64,000 bases of DNA from Actinomycetes bacterium (GTDB lineage: Bacteria > Actinomycetota > Acidimicrobiia > Acidimicrobiales > Palsa-688). A program made the position numbers and the translations under genes. This document shows, piece after piece, positions 26,232 to 35,154 of this stretch. A model generated the notes under the pieces. That model saw nothing but the letters and a program-made list of their open reading frames with translations. It ran no database searches and was not told the DNA's origin. The first letter of the stretch is position 1; each line of letters starts with the position of its first letter. The DNA lies in the NCBI GenBank assembly GCA_021838445.1, contig JAKCDU010000018.1:1-64000 (forward strand), given 5' to 3'.

Positions 26232-27215
26232 GTGGGATTCCCCGAGACCCGTATGCGCCGCTTGCGCGCCCATCCGCGCCTGCGTCAGATGGTGGCCGAG
26301 ACGGACCTGTCGCCCGAGGACCTCATCGCCCCCCTCTTCGTCCGGGAGGGCATCGACATCCCCCAGCCCATCGTCTCCCTGCCAGGGGTGGTCCAGCACA
26401 CGGTGGACAGCCTGGTCGCAGAAGCCCGTCGCCTGCACTCGCTGGGGGTTCCCGCTCTCGTGCTGTTCGGCGTCCCGGAGACCAAGGACGCCATCGGGAG
26501 CGGGGCTTCCGATCCCCACGGGATCGTCCAGGTGGCCCTACGCCGCCTGGCCGAGGAGGTCGGCGGGCAGATGGTGCTCATCGCCGACCTGTGCCTCGAC
26601 GAGTACACCGATCACGGTCATTGCGGGATCGTCGACCGGCGCGGCGCGGTGGATAACGATGCGACCCTCGAGCGCTACCAGGCCGTCGCTCTGGCCCAGG
26701 CCGCGGCCGGAGCCGACATGGTCGCTCCCTCGGGGATGATGGACGGCCAGGTGGCGGCCATCCGCCGGGCCCTCGACGGGGGTGGCTTCGCGTCGCTGCC
26801 CATCCTCGCCTACGCCGCCAAGTACGCGTCCGCCCTCTACGGGCCCTTCCGCGACGCCGTGGACGTGACCATCGCCGGTGGCGGGGACCGCTGCGGTTAC
26901 CAGCAGGACCACCGCAACCGGCGCGAGGCCGTGCGGGAGGTCCTCCTCGACGTAGCCGAGGGCGCCGACATGGTGATGGTCAAACCCGCCCTGGCCTACC
27001 TGGACGTGATCGCCGAGGTTCGCCGGAGGGTCGACCTGCCCGTCGCCGCCTACCACGTCTCCGGGGAGTACTCGATGATCAAGGCCGCGGCCGCCCAGGG
27101 GTGGATCGACGGGCCGGCGGTGGCCCTCGAGCACACCATGGCCATCAAACGGGCGGGCGCCGATGTCATCCTCACCTACCTGGCCGGCGAGCTGGCGGAG
27201 GTGCTCAATGGCTGA
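26232..27215 (+). CDS. hemB: Delta-aminolevulinic acid dehydratase (porphobilinogen synthase)
   Basis: RPRR-like N-terminus, DLCLDEYTDHGHCGIVD, APSGMMDGQVAAIRRALD, MVKPALAYLDVI. Confidence 0.95.
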   Translation: MGFPETRMRRLRAHPRLRQMVAETDLSPEDLIAPLFVREGIDIPQPIVSLPGVVQHTVDSLVAEARRLHSLGVPALVLFGVPETKDAIGSGASDPHGIVQVALRRLAEEVGGQMVLIADLCLDEYTDHGHCGIVDRRGAVDNDATLERYQAVALAQAAAGADMVAPSGMMDGQVAAIRRALDGGGFASLPILAYAAKYASALYGPFRDAVDVTIAGGGDRCGYQQDHRNRREAVREVLLDVAEGADMVMVKPALAYLDVIAEVRRRVDLPVAAYHVSGEYSMIKAAAAQGWIDGPAVALEHTMAIKRAGADVILTYLAGELAEVLNG

Positions 27216-28482
27216 GCCGACGATGGGCGATCCGACCGGGACGACCCGCTCCGAAGCCCTCTTCGACCGGGCCCAGCGGGTGATACCCGGGGGGGTGAAC
27301 TCGCCGGTACGGGCCTTCCGCTCGGTGGGCGGCACCCCGTACTTCGTGGCCCGGGCCGAAGGGGCCTACGTGTGGGACGTGGACGGCCATCGCTACATCG
27401 ACTTCGTGCAGTCCTACGGGGCGTCCCTCCTCGGCCACGCCCACCCCAAGGTGGTCGAGGCCATAGTTGCGGCGGCGGGTGACGGCACCTCCTTCGGGGC
27501 TCCGACCGAGCGGGAGGTGCGCCTGGCCGAAGAGATATCGGCTCGGGTTCCCGGCTGCGACCTGGTGCGCCTCGTCAATAGTGGTACCGAGGCGACCATG
27601 TCGGCGGTGCGGGTGGCACGCGGCGCCACCGGGCGTGACCGGATCGTGCTGTTCTCGGGCTGCTACCACGGTCACAGCGACGGCCTGCTCGCCGGTGGGG
27701 GCAGCGGGGTGGCCACGCTGGGTTTGCCGGCGTCGGCCGGCGTGACCCGGGCCGCGGTGGCCGACACCCTGGTGGTTCCCTACAACCAGGTGCCGGCGCT
27801 CACCGGCGAGGAGGCCTGCGTCATCGTCGAGCCGGTCGCCGCCAACATGGGACTGGTGCCTCCCGCCCCCGGTTTCCTCGAGGGCCTGCGGGCCGAGTGC
27901 GACCGGACGGGCACGGTGCTCATCTTCGACGAGGTGATCACCGGATTCCGTTTGGCCTACGGGGGCGCCGCCGAGGTGACCGGGGTGCGCCCCGACCTGT
28001 GGTGCTTCGGGAAGGTGATCGGCGGGGGGCTCCCTCTGGCCGCCTTCGCCGGCCGGCGCGATCTGATGGAGCAGCTGGCCCCCGTCGGGCCCGTCTATCA
28101 GGCCGGGACCCTGTCGGGTAACCCTCTGGCTACCGCCGCCGGACTGGCCGTGCTCTCCCTCCTCGACCGGGCCGCCTACCGGGAGCTGACCGGGCGGGTC
28201 GGACGCCTGGCCGCCGGCCTGGGCTCCGCCCTCGGGGCCGGGGTGCAGGTGCCGCTGGCCGGGCCCCTGCTGGGCGTGTTCTTCGCCGCCGAGCCCGTGG
28301 TCGATTACGAAGGCTCCAAGGCCTCGGCCGCTACCGGGCGCTACCCGGGCCTGATGCACGGCCTGCTCGAGCGGGGAGTGGCGGTGGCCCCCGGGGCCTA
28401 CGAGGTCATGTTCCCCAGCCTGGCCCACACCGACTCCGACCTGGAGGCCACCGTCGAGGCGTTCGCGGCGGCCGCCGGGTAG
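27208..28482 (+). CDS. hemL: Glutamate-1-semialdehyde 2,1-aminomutase
   Basis: SEALFDRAQRVIPGGVNSPVRAF... FDEVITGFRLAYGGA... GKVIGGGLPLAAFAG. Confidence 0.96.
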   Translation: MAEPTMGDPTGTTRSEALFDRAQRVIPGGVNSPVRAFRSVGGTPYFVARAEGAYVWDVDGHRYIDFVQSYGASLLGHAHPKVVEAIVAAAGDGTSFGAPTEREVRLAEEISARVPGCDLVRLVNSGTEATMSAVRVARGATGRDRIVLFSGCYHGHSDGLLAGGGSGVATLGLPASAGVTRAAVADTLVVPYNQVPALTGEEACVIVEPVAANMGLVPPAPGFLEGLRAECDRTGTVLIFDEVITGFRLAYGGAAEVTGVRPDLWCFGKVIGGGLPLAAFAGRRDLMEQLAPVGPVYQAGTLSGNPLATAAGLAVLSLLDRAAYRELTGRVGRLAAGLGSALGAGVQVPLAGPLLGVFFAAEPVVDYEGSKASAATGRYPGLMHGLLERGVAVAPGAYEVMFPSLAHTDSDLEATVEAFAAAAG

Positions 28483-28485
28483 CGG

Positions 28486-29781
28486 TCAGGCAGCTTCTGG
28501 CACTAGACGCGACAGCTTGGTGAGGGCCCGGTAGGCGGCCTCGGCCGGTCCCAGCTCGTCGGGGCGCAGCAGGTTGGCCATGATGCGCAGGACCCACTCC
28601 ATGAGGCTGCGGCTGCGCATGCCGGTGCTGACCAGGACCCGCATGATCTCGGGATGGCCGATCACCCGGACGAAGGCGCGGGCCACGCGGTAGTACAGGT
28701 CGTACTCGGCGTGCAGGCGCTGCTCGTAGGAGGTCAGGGCCAGACCGTCTCCGCTGCTCAGAGCCAGGTCGACCGCTTCGGCGGCCCAGCGTCCCGACTC
28801 GTAGGCGTAGGCGATGCCCTCGCCATTGAACGGGTTGATGGTGCCCCCAGCGTCACCCACGACCAGCCAGGTCGGGCCCGAGTGGGGGCCGACCGACAGG
28901 CCCATGGGCAGGCGGCCGCCGGTGGCCGGCCCGCAGGCCGTCTCGGGGCGGATGTCCCACGACGGCGGCGCGTACTCGGCGAAGCTCTGCAGGAGGTGGG
29001 TGGTGTTGACGGCCTTCCACTGGTTGAACGTCGACAGCAGGCCCACGCCCACGTTGATCCGCCCGTCGCCCACCGGGAAGATCCACCCGTAGCCGGGCAG
29101 GACGTTCCCGGCTCGGTCCCGGATGTCGAGCCAGCTGTCGATCCACGGCTCGTCGTGGCGGGGCGACGTCCAGTAGCCCCGGATGGCCATACCCAGCGGG
29201 TAGGACCGGTTGCGGCTGGTGCCGAGGCTGCGCCCGAACCGGGAGTTGGCCCCGTCGGCCACCACGGTGTAGCGGGCTCTGACCTCGACCGGGCTACCGT
29301 CGCCGCTCTTGGGTTTGACCAGCGCACCACGGACCAGCCCATTGACGGTGATGGGCTCCACCGCCTCGGTGGCGTCCCACACCGTGGCCCCCGCCTTCGA
29401 CGCTCTATCAGCGACGAGGGCGTCGAGGTCCTTGCGGGTGATCACGTACCCGTAGCCCGGCAGGGTCGGGTGGCCGGGCCACTGCAGCTCCAGGGTGCGC
29501 CCGAAGCCGTGGGACCGCAGGCCGCTGTAGCGGTGCCCGGAGCCGGCGAGCTCCTCGGCCAGGCCCATATCCTCGAGCTGGCGGACCGAGCGGGGGGTCA
29601 ACCCGTCACCGCAGGTCTTCTCCCGGGGGTAACGCTTGCGCTCGACCATGACCACGTCGTGGCCGGCGCCGGCCAACCAGTAGGCGCAGGCCGAGCCCGA
29701 CGGGCCGCCCCCGATCACCAATACGTCGCACCGACGCGGTGCCGGGGGGTCGTAGCGGTGCTCGGCGTGGTCGTCGGCCAT
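28486..29781 (-). CDS. Geranylgeranyl reductase family flavoprotein
   Basis: CDVLVIGGGPSGSACAYWLAGAGHDVVMVERKRYPREKTCGDGLTPRSVRQL. Confidence 0.9.
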   Translation of the reverse strand: MADDHAEHRYDPPAPRRCDVLVIGGGPSGSACAYWLAGAGHDVVMVERKRYPREKTCGDGLTPRSVRQLEDMGLAEELAGSGHRYSGLRSHGFGRTLELQWPGHPTLPGYGYVITRKDLDALVADRASKAGATVWDATEAVEPITVNGLVRGALVKPKSGDGSPVEVRARYTVVADGANSRFGRSLGTSRNRSYPLGMAIRGYWTSPRHDEPWIDSWLDIRDRAGNVLPGYGWIFPVGDGRINVGVGLLSTFNQWKAVNTTHLLQSFAEYAPPSWDIRPETACGPATGGRLPMGLSVGPHSGPTWLVVGDAGGTINPFNGEGIAYAYESGRWAAEAVDLALSSGDGLALTSYEQRLHAEYDLYYRVARAFVRVIGHPEIMRVLVSTGMRSRSLMEWVLRIMANLLRPDELGPAEAAYRALTKLSRLVPEAA

Positions 29782-29906
29782 GTCAGAAACTTACCGGAAC
29801 CCCTCGCCTATACCTTCACCGTGGGCCGGGCCCGGGCGTGGGCCGGGCCCGGCCGGCTCGGCGCGATTGGCGGTAGCCGACCCCCCGGGCGGTAGCATCC
29901 CCGGTC

Positions 29907-30449
29907 GTGGTGCAGTACCTGCCGATTTTGCTCCTGATCGTCCTCGTGGCGCTCTTCGCCGGCGGTTCCGCCGCCGGATCGCGCGCGCTCGGTCCCAAGA
30001 GGCCGACCGCGGCCAAGCAGGGCCCTTACGAATCGGGGATCGCCCCCCGCTTCGGCCCGGCGGCCCGCTTCCCGGTGCGGTTCTACCTGGTGGCCATGAT
30101 CTTCATCATCTTCGACATCGAGGTGATCTTCCTGTACCCGTGGGCGGTGATGTACCACCAGCTGTCCACTTTCGGGCTGGCCGAGATGGCGGCCTTCGCG
30201 GTCGTGGTGTTCATCGCCTTCGCCTACCTGGTCTCCAACGGCGCCCTCGACTGGGGGCCCCGCCAGCGGCGCGGTGGGCGGGCACCCGTGCAGCTGGCCC
30301 GTAGCACGACCTCGTCGGTGCGTCGGGTGCCCCGCCCGGTCGAGCTGGTCAACGGGGTGGCTCCCCGGCCGCTCGACTCGCCGCCCGGGGCCCGACCCGC
30401 GCCGGCTGAGGCGCCGAACCCATACGACCAGCCCGTGAAGAGCGCATAG
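29907..30449 (+). CDS. nuoA: NADH-quinone oxidoreductase subunit A
   Basis: [44 protein letters not shown]. Confidence 0.95.
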   Translation: MVQYLPILLLIVLVALFAGGSAAGSRALGPKRPTAAKQGPYESGIAPRFGPAARFPVRFYLVAMIFIIFDIEVIFLYPWAVMYHQLSTFGLAEMAAFAVVVFIAFAYLVSNGALDWGPRQRRGGRAPVQLARSTTSSVRRVPRPVELVNGVAPRPLDSPPGARPAPAEAPNPYDQPVKSA

Positions 30450-30457
30450 GAGTTTCA

Positions 30458-31006
30458 GTGGGACTCGAGAACCTCCAGCACAACTTCCTCACTGGGACCC
30501 TCGAAGGTTTCGTCAAGTGGGCCCGGGCCTCCAGCTCGTGGGGCGCCAACTTCGGCTTGGCCTGCTGCGCCATGGAGATGATGGCCGCCGGGGCTGCCAA
30601 CTTCGATCTGGCCCGCTTCGGCATGGAGGTCTTTCGCGCCTCCCCCCGCCAGGCCGACGTGATGATCGTCGCCGGCCGGGTCAGCCAGAAGATGGCGCCG
30701 GTGCTGCGCCAGGTCTACGACCAGATGATGGAACCCAAGTGGGTCATCTCCATGGGGGTGTGCGCCAGCACCGGTGGCATGTTCAACAACTACGCCATCG
30801 TGCAGGGCGTCGATCAGATCGTCCCGGTGGACGTCTACGCCCCGGGGTGCCCGCCCGGGCCCGAGACGCTGATCCACTCCATCCTCACCCTCCACCAGAA
30901 GATCCGCACCGGCGAGATCACCCGCCGGGTGGCCACCGGCACCGGGGCCGGCATCCATCTAGACAGCTCCACGGTGCGCCCGCCCGTGCGGGTCCGCGTT
31001 TCATGA
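30458..31006 (+). CDS. nuoB: NADH-quinone oxidoreductase subunit B
   Basis: [12 protein letters not shown]... [18 protein letters not shown]... [14 protein letters not shown]. Confidence 0.96.
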   Translation: MGLENLQHNFLTGTLEGFVKWARASSSWGANFGLACCAMEMMAAGAANFDLARFGMEVFRASPRQADVMIVAGRVSQKMAPVLRQVYDQMMEPKWVISMGVCASTGGMFNNYAIVQGVDQIVPVDVYAPGCPPGPETLIHSILTLHQKIRTGEITRRVATGTGAGIHLDSSTVRPPVRVRVS

Positions 31007-31545
31007 GCGACCAGAGCGCCCCGGAGCCGACCGCACCCGAGACCGAGGCCCTGATCCCCCCGCCGGAGTTGCTGCACGGCTGCCCGCTGGTGGACTCCAG
31101 GGGAGCCAAGGTGGTCCACTGCAACCGGGAGGACTACCTCGAGCTGTGCCGGGCCCTCGAGGCCGACGGCCACAGCATGCCCATCGGTCTCACCGGGGTC
31201 GACTACCTCACCCACCCCGGTCGGGACCTGCCCGCCGGCATCCGCCCGGAGCGCTTCGAGGTCGTCGTCGAGCTGCAGGACATGGCCCACCACCGCCGCC
31301 TCCGGGTCCGCTGCCAAGTGCCCGCCTCGGACCCCCGGCTGCCGTCGCTGTTCGACCTGTGGCCCGGCACCGAGTACCACGAGCGGGAGACCTACGACAT
31401 GTTCGGGGTGGTCTTCGACGGCCATCCCGATCTGACCCGCATCCTCATGCCCGAGGACTGGGAGGGCCATCCGCTGCGCAAGGACTACGACACCGGGCAC
31501 GTGCCGGTGCAGTTCAAAGAGGCCCCGAGGGGGGCGACCATATGA
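31003..31545 (+). CDS. nuoC: NADH-quinone oxidoreductase subunit C
   Basis: [43 protein letters not shown]. Confidence 0.94.
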   Translation: MSDQSAPEPTAPETEALIPPPELLHGCPLVDSRGAKVVHCNREDYLELCRALEADGHSMPIGLTGVDYLTHPGRDLPAGIRPERFEVVVELQDMAHHRRLRVRCQVPASDPRLPSLFDLWPGTEYHERETYDMFGVVFDGHPDLTRILMPEDWEGHPLRKDYDTGHVPVQFKEAPRGATI

Positions 31546-32993
31546 GCGAGACCGGCACCGAGCCCGAGCCCACCGACGGTCCGGCCGGCTCGGTCGCCAC
31601 CGGGCCGGTGCCCAAGCAGTCGCTGGTCGGCCGGCTCCTCGGCCGGCCCCGACCGGGGTCGGCGGAGATCGACGAGATGCTGCGGATGAAGACCGACGAG
31701 GGAAGCCAGGAGTTGGCGCCGCGGTCGCGTACCTCCCCCCAGGAGCTCGAGCTCGAGTCGGGTCGGGTCCTGAGGCTGCCCGAAGGGGTCCAGCTCGATC
31801 GGGGCGACATCGACGTGGAGACGCCCGAGGACGAGAGCATGATCCTCAACCTCGGCCCGTCGCACCCCTCGACCCACGGCGTGCTGCGCATCATGGTCGA
31901 GATCGACGGAGAGACGGTCCTGCGCTCCAAGCCGGTGGTCGGCTACCTCCACACCGGTATGGAGAAGACCGGCGAGGAGCTGATGTACCACCAGGGTTGC
32001 ACCAACGTGACCCGGATGGACTACCTGTCGCCGTTCTTCAACGAGTTGGGCTTCTGCCTGTCGGTGGAGCGCCTACTCGACATCGAAATACCGGCCCGGG
32101 CGGTGTGGATCCGGATGCTCATGTGCGAGCTGAATCGGATCTCGTCGCACTTCTTGTGGCTCGCCACCAACAGCGCCGACCTCGGTGCCATCAACATGCT
32201 GGTCTACGGGTGGCGCGAACGGGAGATGGTGCTGGCCTTCTTCGAGAAGGTGACCGGGCTGCGCATGAACCACAATTACTTCCGTCCCGGAGGGGTGGCG
32301 GCCGACCTGCCCGACGGGTGGCGCGACGACGTGCTGGCGCTGTGCGAGGCCATCCCCAAGCGGATGGACGAGTACGACGACCTGCTCACCGGTCAGCCCA
32401 TCCTGCAGAACCGCCTGGTCGGGGTCGGTCCCATCGACGCCGACACCGCCATCAGCCTCGGCCTCACCGGGCCGCTGCTGCGTTCCACCGGGGTGGCCTG
32501 GGACGTCCGGCGCGATGTCCCCTACCTGGCCTACGACAAGGTCGATTTCGACGTGATCGTCGGCACCAACGGTGACTGCTGGGACCGCTACGCCATCCGG
32601 TTCAACGAGATCCGGGAGTCCATACGGATCATCCGCCAGATCGCCGACGCCATGCCGGTCGGCGACTACCGCATCCAGGACAAGAAGATCACCCCGCCGC
32701 CGCGCAGCCGCATCGACGAGTCGATGGAGGCGCTCATACACCACTTCAAGCTCTACACGGAGGGTTTCCGGGTGCCGCCCGGCGACGCCTACGTGCCCGT
32801 CGAGAGCCCTCGCGGCGAGAGCGGCTGCTACATCGTGTCCGACGGCACGGCCAAGCCCTACCGGGTGCACATGCGCTCGGCCAGCCTGACCAACCTGCAG
32901 GCCATGGCCCCCCTGGCCCGCGGCGGCCTGCTCGCCGACACCATCGCCATCGTGTCGACCATCGACCCGGTCCTCGGCGACGTGGACCGGTGA
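31542..32993 (+). CDS. nuoD: NADH-quinone oxidoreductase subunit D, N-terminal extension
   Basis: LNLGPSHPSTHGVLRIMVEIDGE... GYLHTGMEKTGEELMYHQ; roughly 100-residue extension before the conserved start. Confidence 0.95.
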   Translation: MSETGTEPEPTDGPAGSVATGPVPKQSLVGRLLGRPRPGSAEIDEMLRMKTDEGSQELAPRSRTSPQELELESGRVLRLPEGVQLDRGDIDVETPEDESMILNLGPSHPSTHGVLRIMVEIDGETVLRSKPVVGYLHTGMEKTGEELMYHQGCTNVTRMDYLSPFFNELGFCLSVERLLDIEIPARAVWIRMLMCELNRISSHFLWLATNSADLGAINMLVYGWREREMVLAFFEKVTGLRMNHNYFRPGGVAADLPDGWRDDVLALCEAIPKRMDEYDDLLTGQPILQNRLVGVGPIDADTAISLGLTGPLLRSTGVAWDVRRDVPYLAYDKVDFDVIVGTNGDCWDRYAIRFNEIRESIRIIRQIADAMPVGDYRIQDKKITPPPRSRIDESMEALIHHFKLYTEGFRVPPGDAYVPVESPRGESGCYIVSDGTAKPYRVHMRSASLTNLQAMAPLARGGLLADTIAIVSTIDPVLGDVDR

Positions 32994-33025
32994 GGGACTT
33001 GTATTCGGCATCGTCGAAGTCCCTC
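32992..33025 (+). other. Stem-loop at the nuoD/nuoE junction
   Basis: GAGGGACTT (32992-33000) and AAGTCCCTC (33017-33025), perfect 9-bp stem, 16-nt loop, overlapping the nuoD stop codon. Confidence 0.6.
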
Positions 33026-33063
33026 GGTTGGACCCGAGCCACCTACCTGGGCAAGGATCGGGC

Positions 33064-33774
33064 GTGCCTCGGCTGAACCCGGACAACCTTCAGCGGGCGT
33101 TGGACCTCATCGCCCTCTACCCCCAGCCTCGCTCGGCGCTGATCCCCATCCTGCACATCCTGCAGGAACAGGACGGCTATCTGAGCGAGGACGGAATGAA
33201 CCATGTCGGCGAGCTGGTCGGCCTCGAAGCCGTCGAGGTCCGCGGCACGGCGTCGTTCTACGACATGTTCCACTTCGAGCCGGTCGGCAGGTACCTCATC
33301 GCCGTCTGCACCAACATCGCCTGCATGCTTCAGGGCGCCTACCGGCTGCTCGAGCACGCCGAGGAGCGCCTCGGGGTCGCGCCGGGAGGTACCACGGCCG
33401 ACGGCATGTTCACCCTCGAGGACGCCGAGTGCCTGGCCCTGTGCGGGAACGCCCCGTGCCTCACGGTCAACTGGCGCTTCTTCGGCGATGTGGACCCCGA
33501 GGGCTTCGACGCCCTGACCGACGACCTGCGCAACGGCCGCCTCGACGACGAGGTGCCCCCGCACGGCACCTTGATCCGGGTCCGCCGCTCGGTAGGTCTG
33601 GCCGCCGCCGGGCCGACCGATGAGGCCACCCCGCAGAGCGCCGAGGTCGGTGCCGACGTCGATGCCGGTCCGGCCCCCCACCGCTCGACCGGCCCCGCTG
33701 TCGAGCTGTCCACCCACCGCACCACCACCGCCACCAACGTGGTCGACGCCGCCCATCTGGAGGGGCGTCAGTGA
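33064..33774 (+). CDS. nuoE: NADH-quinone oxidoreductase subunit E, C-terminal tail
   Basis: LIALYPQPRSALIPILHILQEQDGYLSEDGM... CTNIACMLQGAYRLLEH... ECLALCGNAPCLTVN. Confidence 0.93.
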   Translation: MPRLNPDNLQRALDLIALYPQPRSALIPILHILQEQDGYLSEDGMNHVGELVGLEAVEVRGTASFYDMFHFEPVGRYLIAVCTNIACMLQGAYRLLEHAEERLGVAPGGTTADGMFTLEDAECLALCGNAPCLTVNWRFFGDVDPEGFDALTDDLRNGRLDDEVPPHGTLIRVRRSVGLAAAGPTDEATPQSAEVGADVDAGPAPHRSTGPAVELSTHRTTTATNVVDAAHLEGRQ

Positions 33775-33816
33775 CGTTGCACCCCCGGCGGCCGAACTGG
33801 GAAAGGGCCTGAGCCA

Positions 33817-35154
33817 GTGCCCGTCACCGACGCACCCAAGATCGTCACCCGACGTCTCCGCCAGGACCGCTCCTGGACCCTCGAGTCGTACCTCGCCGAC
33901 GGCGGCTACCAAGGCCTGCGCAAGGCCTTGACCATGACCCCGCAGGAGATCCACGACTCGGTCAACACGGCCAACATCCTCGGCCGGGGCGGGGCCGGCT
34001 TCGAGGCCGGGCGCAAATGGGGCATGCTGCGCCAGGAGTCGCCGGTCTACCTGACCATCAACGGCGACGAGAGCGAGCCGGCCACCTTCAAGGACCACGC
34101 CCTCATCGAGGGTGACCCCCACCAGCTGATCGAAGGGGCGTTGATCTGCGCCTACGTCATCGGGGCCGCGCAGATCTTCCTGTACGTGCGAGGCGAATTC
34201 CCGCTCGCCCTGGAGCGGCTCCAGGCCGCGCTCAACGACGCCTACGGCTACGGGGCGGTCGGTCACCGCATCTTCGGCAGCGACTTCTCGGTGGACATCG
34301 TCGTGCATCCCGGGGCCGGTGCCTACATCTGCGGGGAGGAGACCGCCCTGCTCGAGAGCCTGGAGGGCAAGCGCGGCTATCCCCGCATAAAGCCCCCCTT
34401 CTTCCCGGCGGTGATGGGCCTCTACGGCGCCCCGACCATCGTCAACAACGTCGAGACCGTCTCCAACCTCCCCTGGGTCCTGCTCAACGGCGGGGACAGC
34501 TTCGCCGCTCTTGGCGACGGCCGCTCCAAGGGGACCAAGCTGCTCGCTCTGGCCGGGCACGTGAAGCGCCCGGGCAACTACGAGCTGGAGTGGGCCAAGG
34601 TCACCTTCCGCGACCTCATCTTCGACCCCCGCCTCGGGGGTGGCATACGCGATGACAACAATCTGAAGGCGATCATCCCCGGCGGGGTCTCCTCCCCGTG
34701 GATCGGGCCCGAGCACCTCGACGTGTCCCTGTCCAACGAGGCCATCGCCGGGATCGGGAGCATGGCCGGGTCCGGGTCGGTGATACCCATGGACCACACC
34801 ACCTGCACGGTGCGGGCGGCGTGGCGCATCGTCCGGTTCTTCCACCGGGAATCCTGCGGCCAGTGCACTCCCTGCCGGGAGGGCGGCGGGTGGCTCGAGA
34901 AGGTGCTGGAGCGCATCGAAGCCGGCCGCGGTCGAGAAGCCGACCTGGACCTGCTCATGGACATCTGCGACAACATCTCCCCGGGCGTTGCCTGGCCCCC
35001 CGCCCAGACCACCATCTGCGTCCTCGGACCGTCCATGCCGCCGTCGGTCGCGGCCGGGCTGCGCATGTTCAAAGACGAGTACCTGGCCCATGTCCGGGAG
35101 GGTCGCTGCCCGTTCCCGCCCGACCGCCTGCCGCGGAGGTTGGCACGTGTCTGA
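33817..35154 (+). CDS. nuoF: NADH-quinone oxidoreductase subunit F
   Basis: GRGGAGFEAGRKWGM... ESCGQCTPCREGGGW. Confidence 0.96.
   Translation: MPVTDAPKIVTRRLRQDRSWTLESYLADGGYQGLRKALTMTPQEIHDSVNTANILGRGGAGFEAGRKWGMLRQESPVYLTINGDESEPATFKDHALIEGDPHQLIEGALICAYVIGAAQIFLYVRGEFPLALERLQAALNDAYGYGAVGHRIFGSDFSVDIVVHPGAGAYICGEETALLESLEGKRGYPRIKPPFFPAVMGLYGAPTIVNNVETVSNLPWVLLNGGDSFAALGDGRSKGTKLLALAGHVKRPGNYELEWAKVTFRDLIFDPRLGGGIRDDNNLKAIIPGGVSSPWIGPEHLDVSLSNEAIAGIGSMAGSGSVIPMDHTTCTVRAAWRIVRFFHRESCGQCTPCREGGGWLEKVLERIEAGRGREADLDLLMDICDNISPGVAWPPAQTTICVLGPSMPPSVAAGLRMFKDEYLAHVREGRCPFPPDRLPRRLARV

Noticed and set aside
26117-26232. Classical HAIR element for HspR
   Set aside because: No CTTGAGT-N7-ACTCAAG match; only a different dyad was found.
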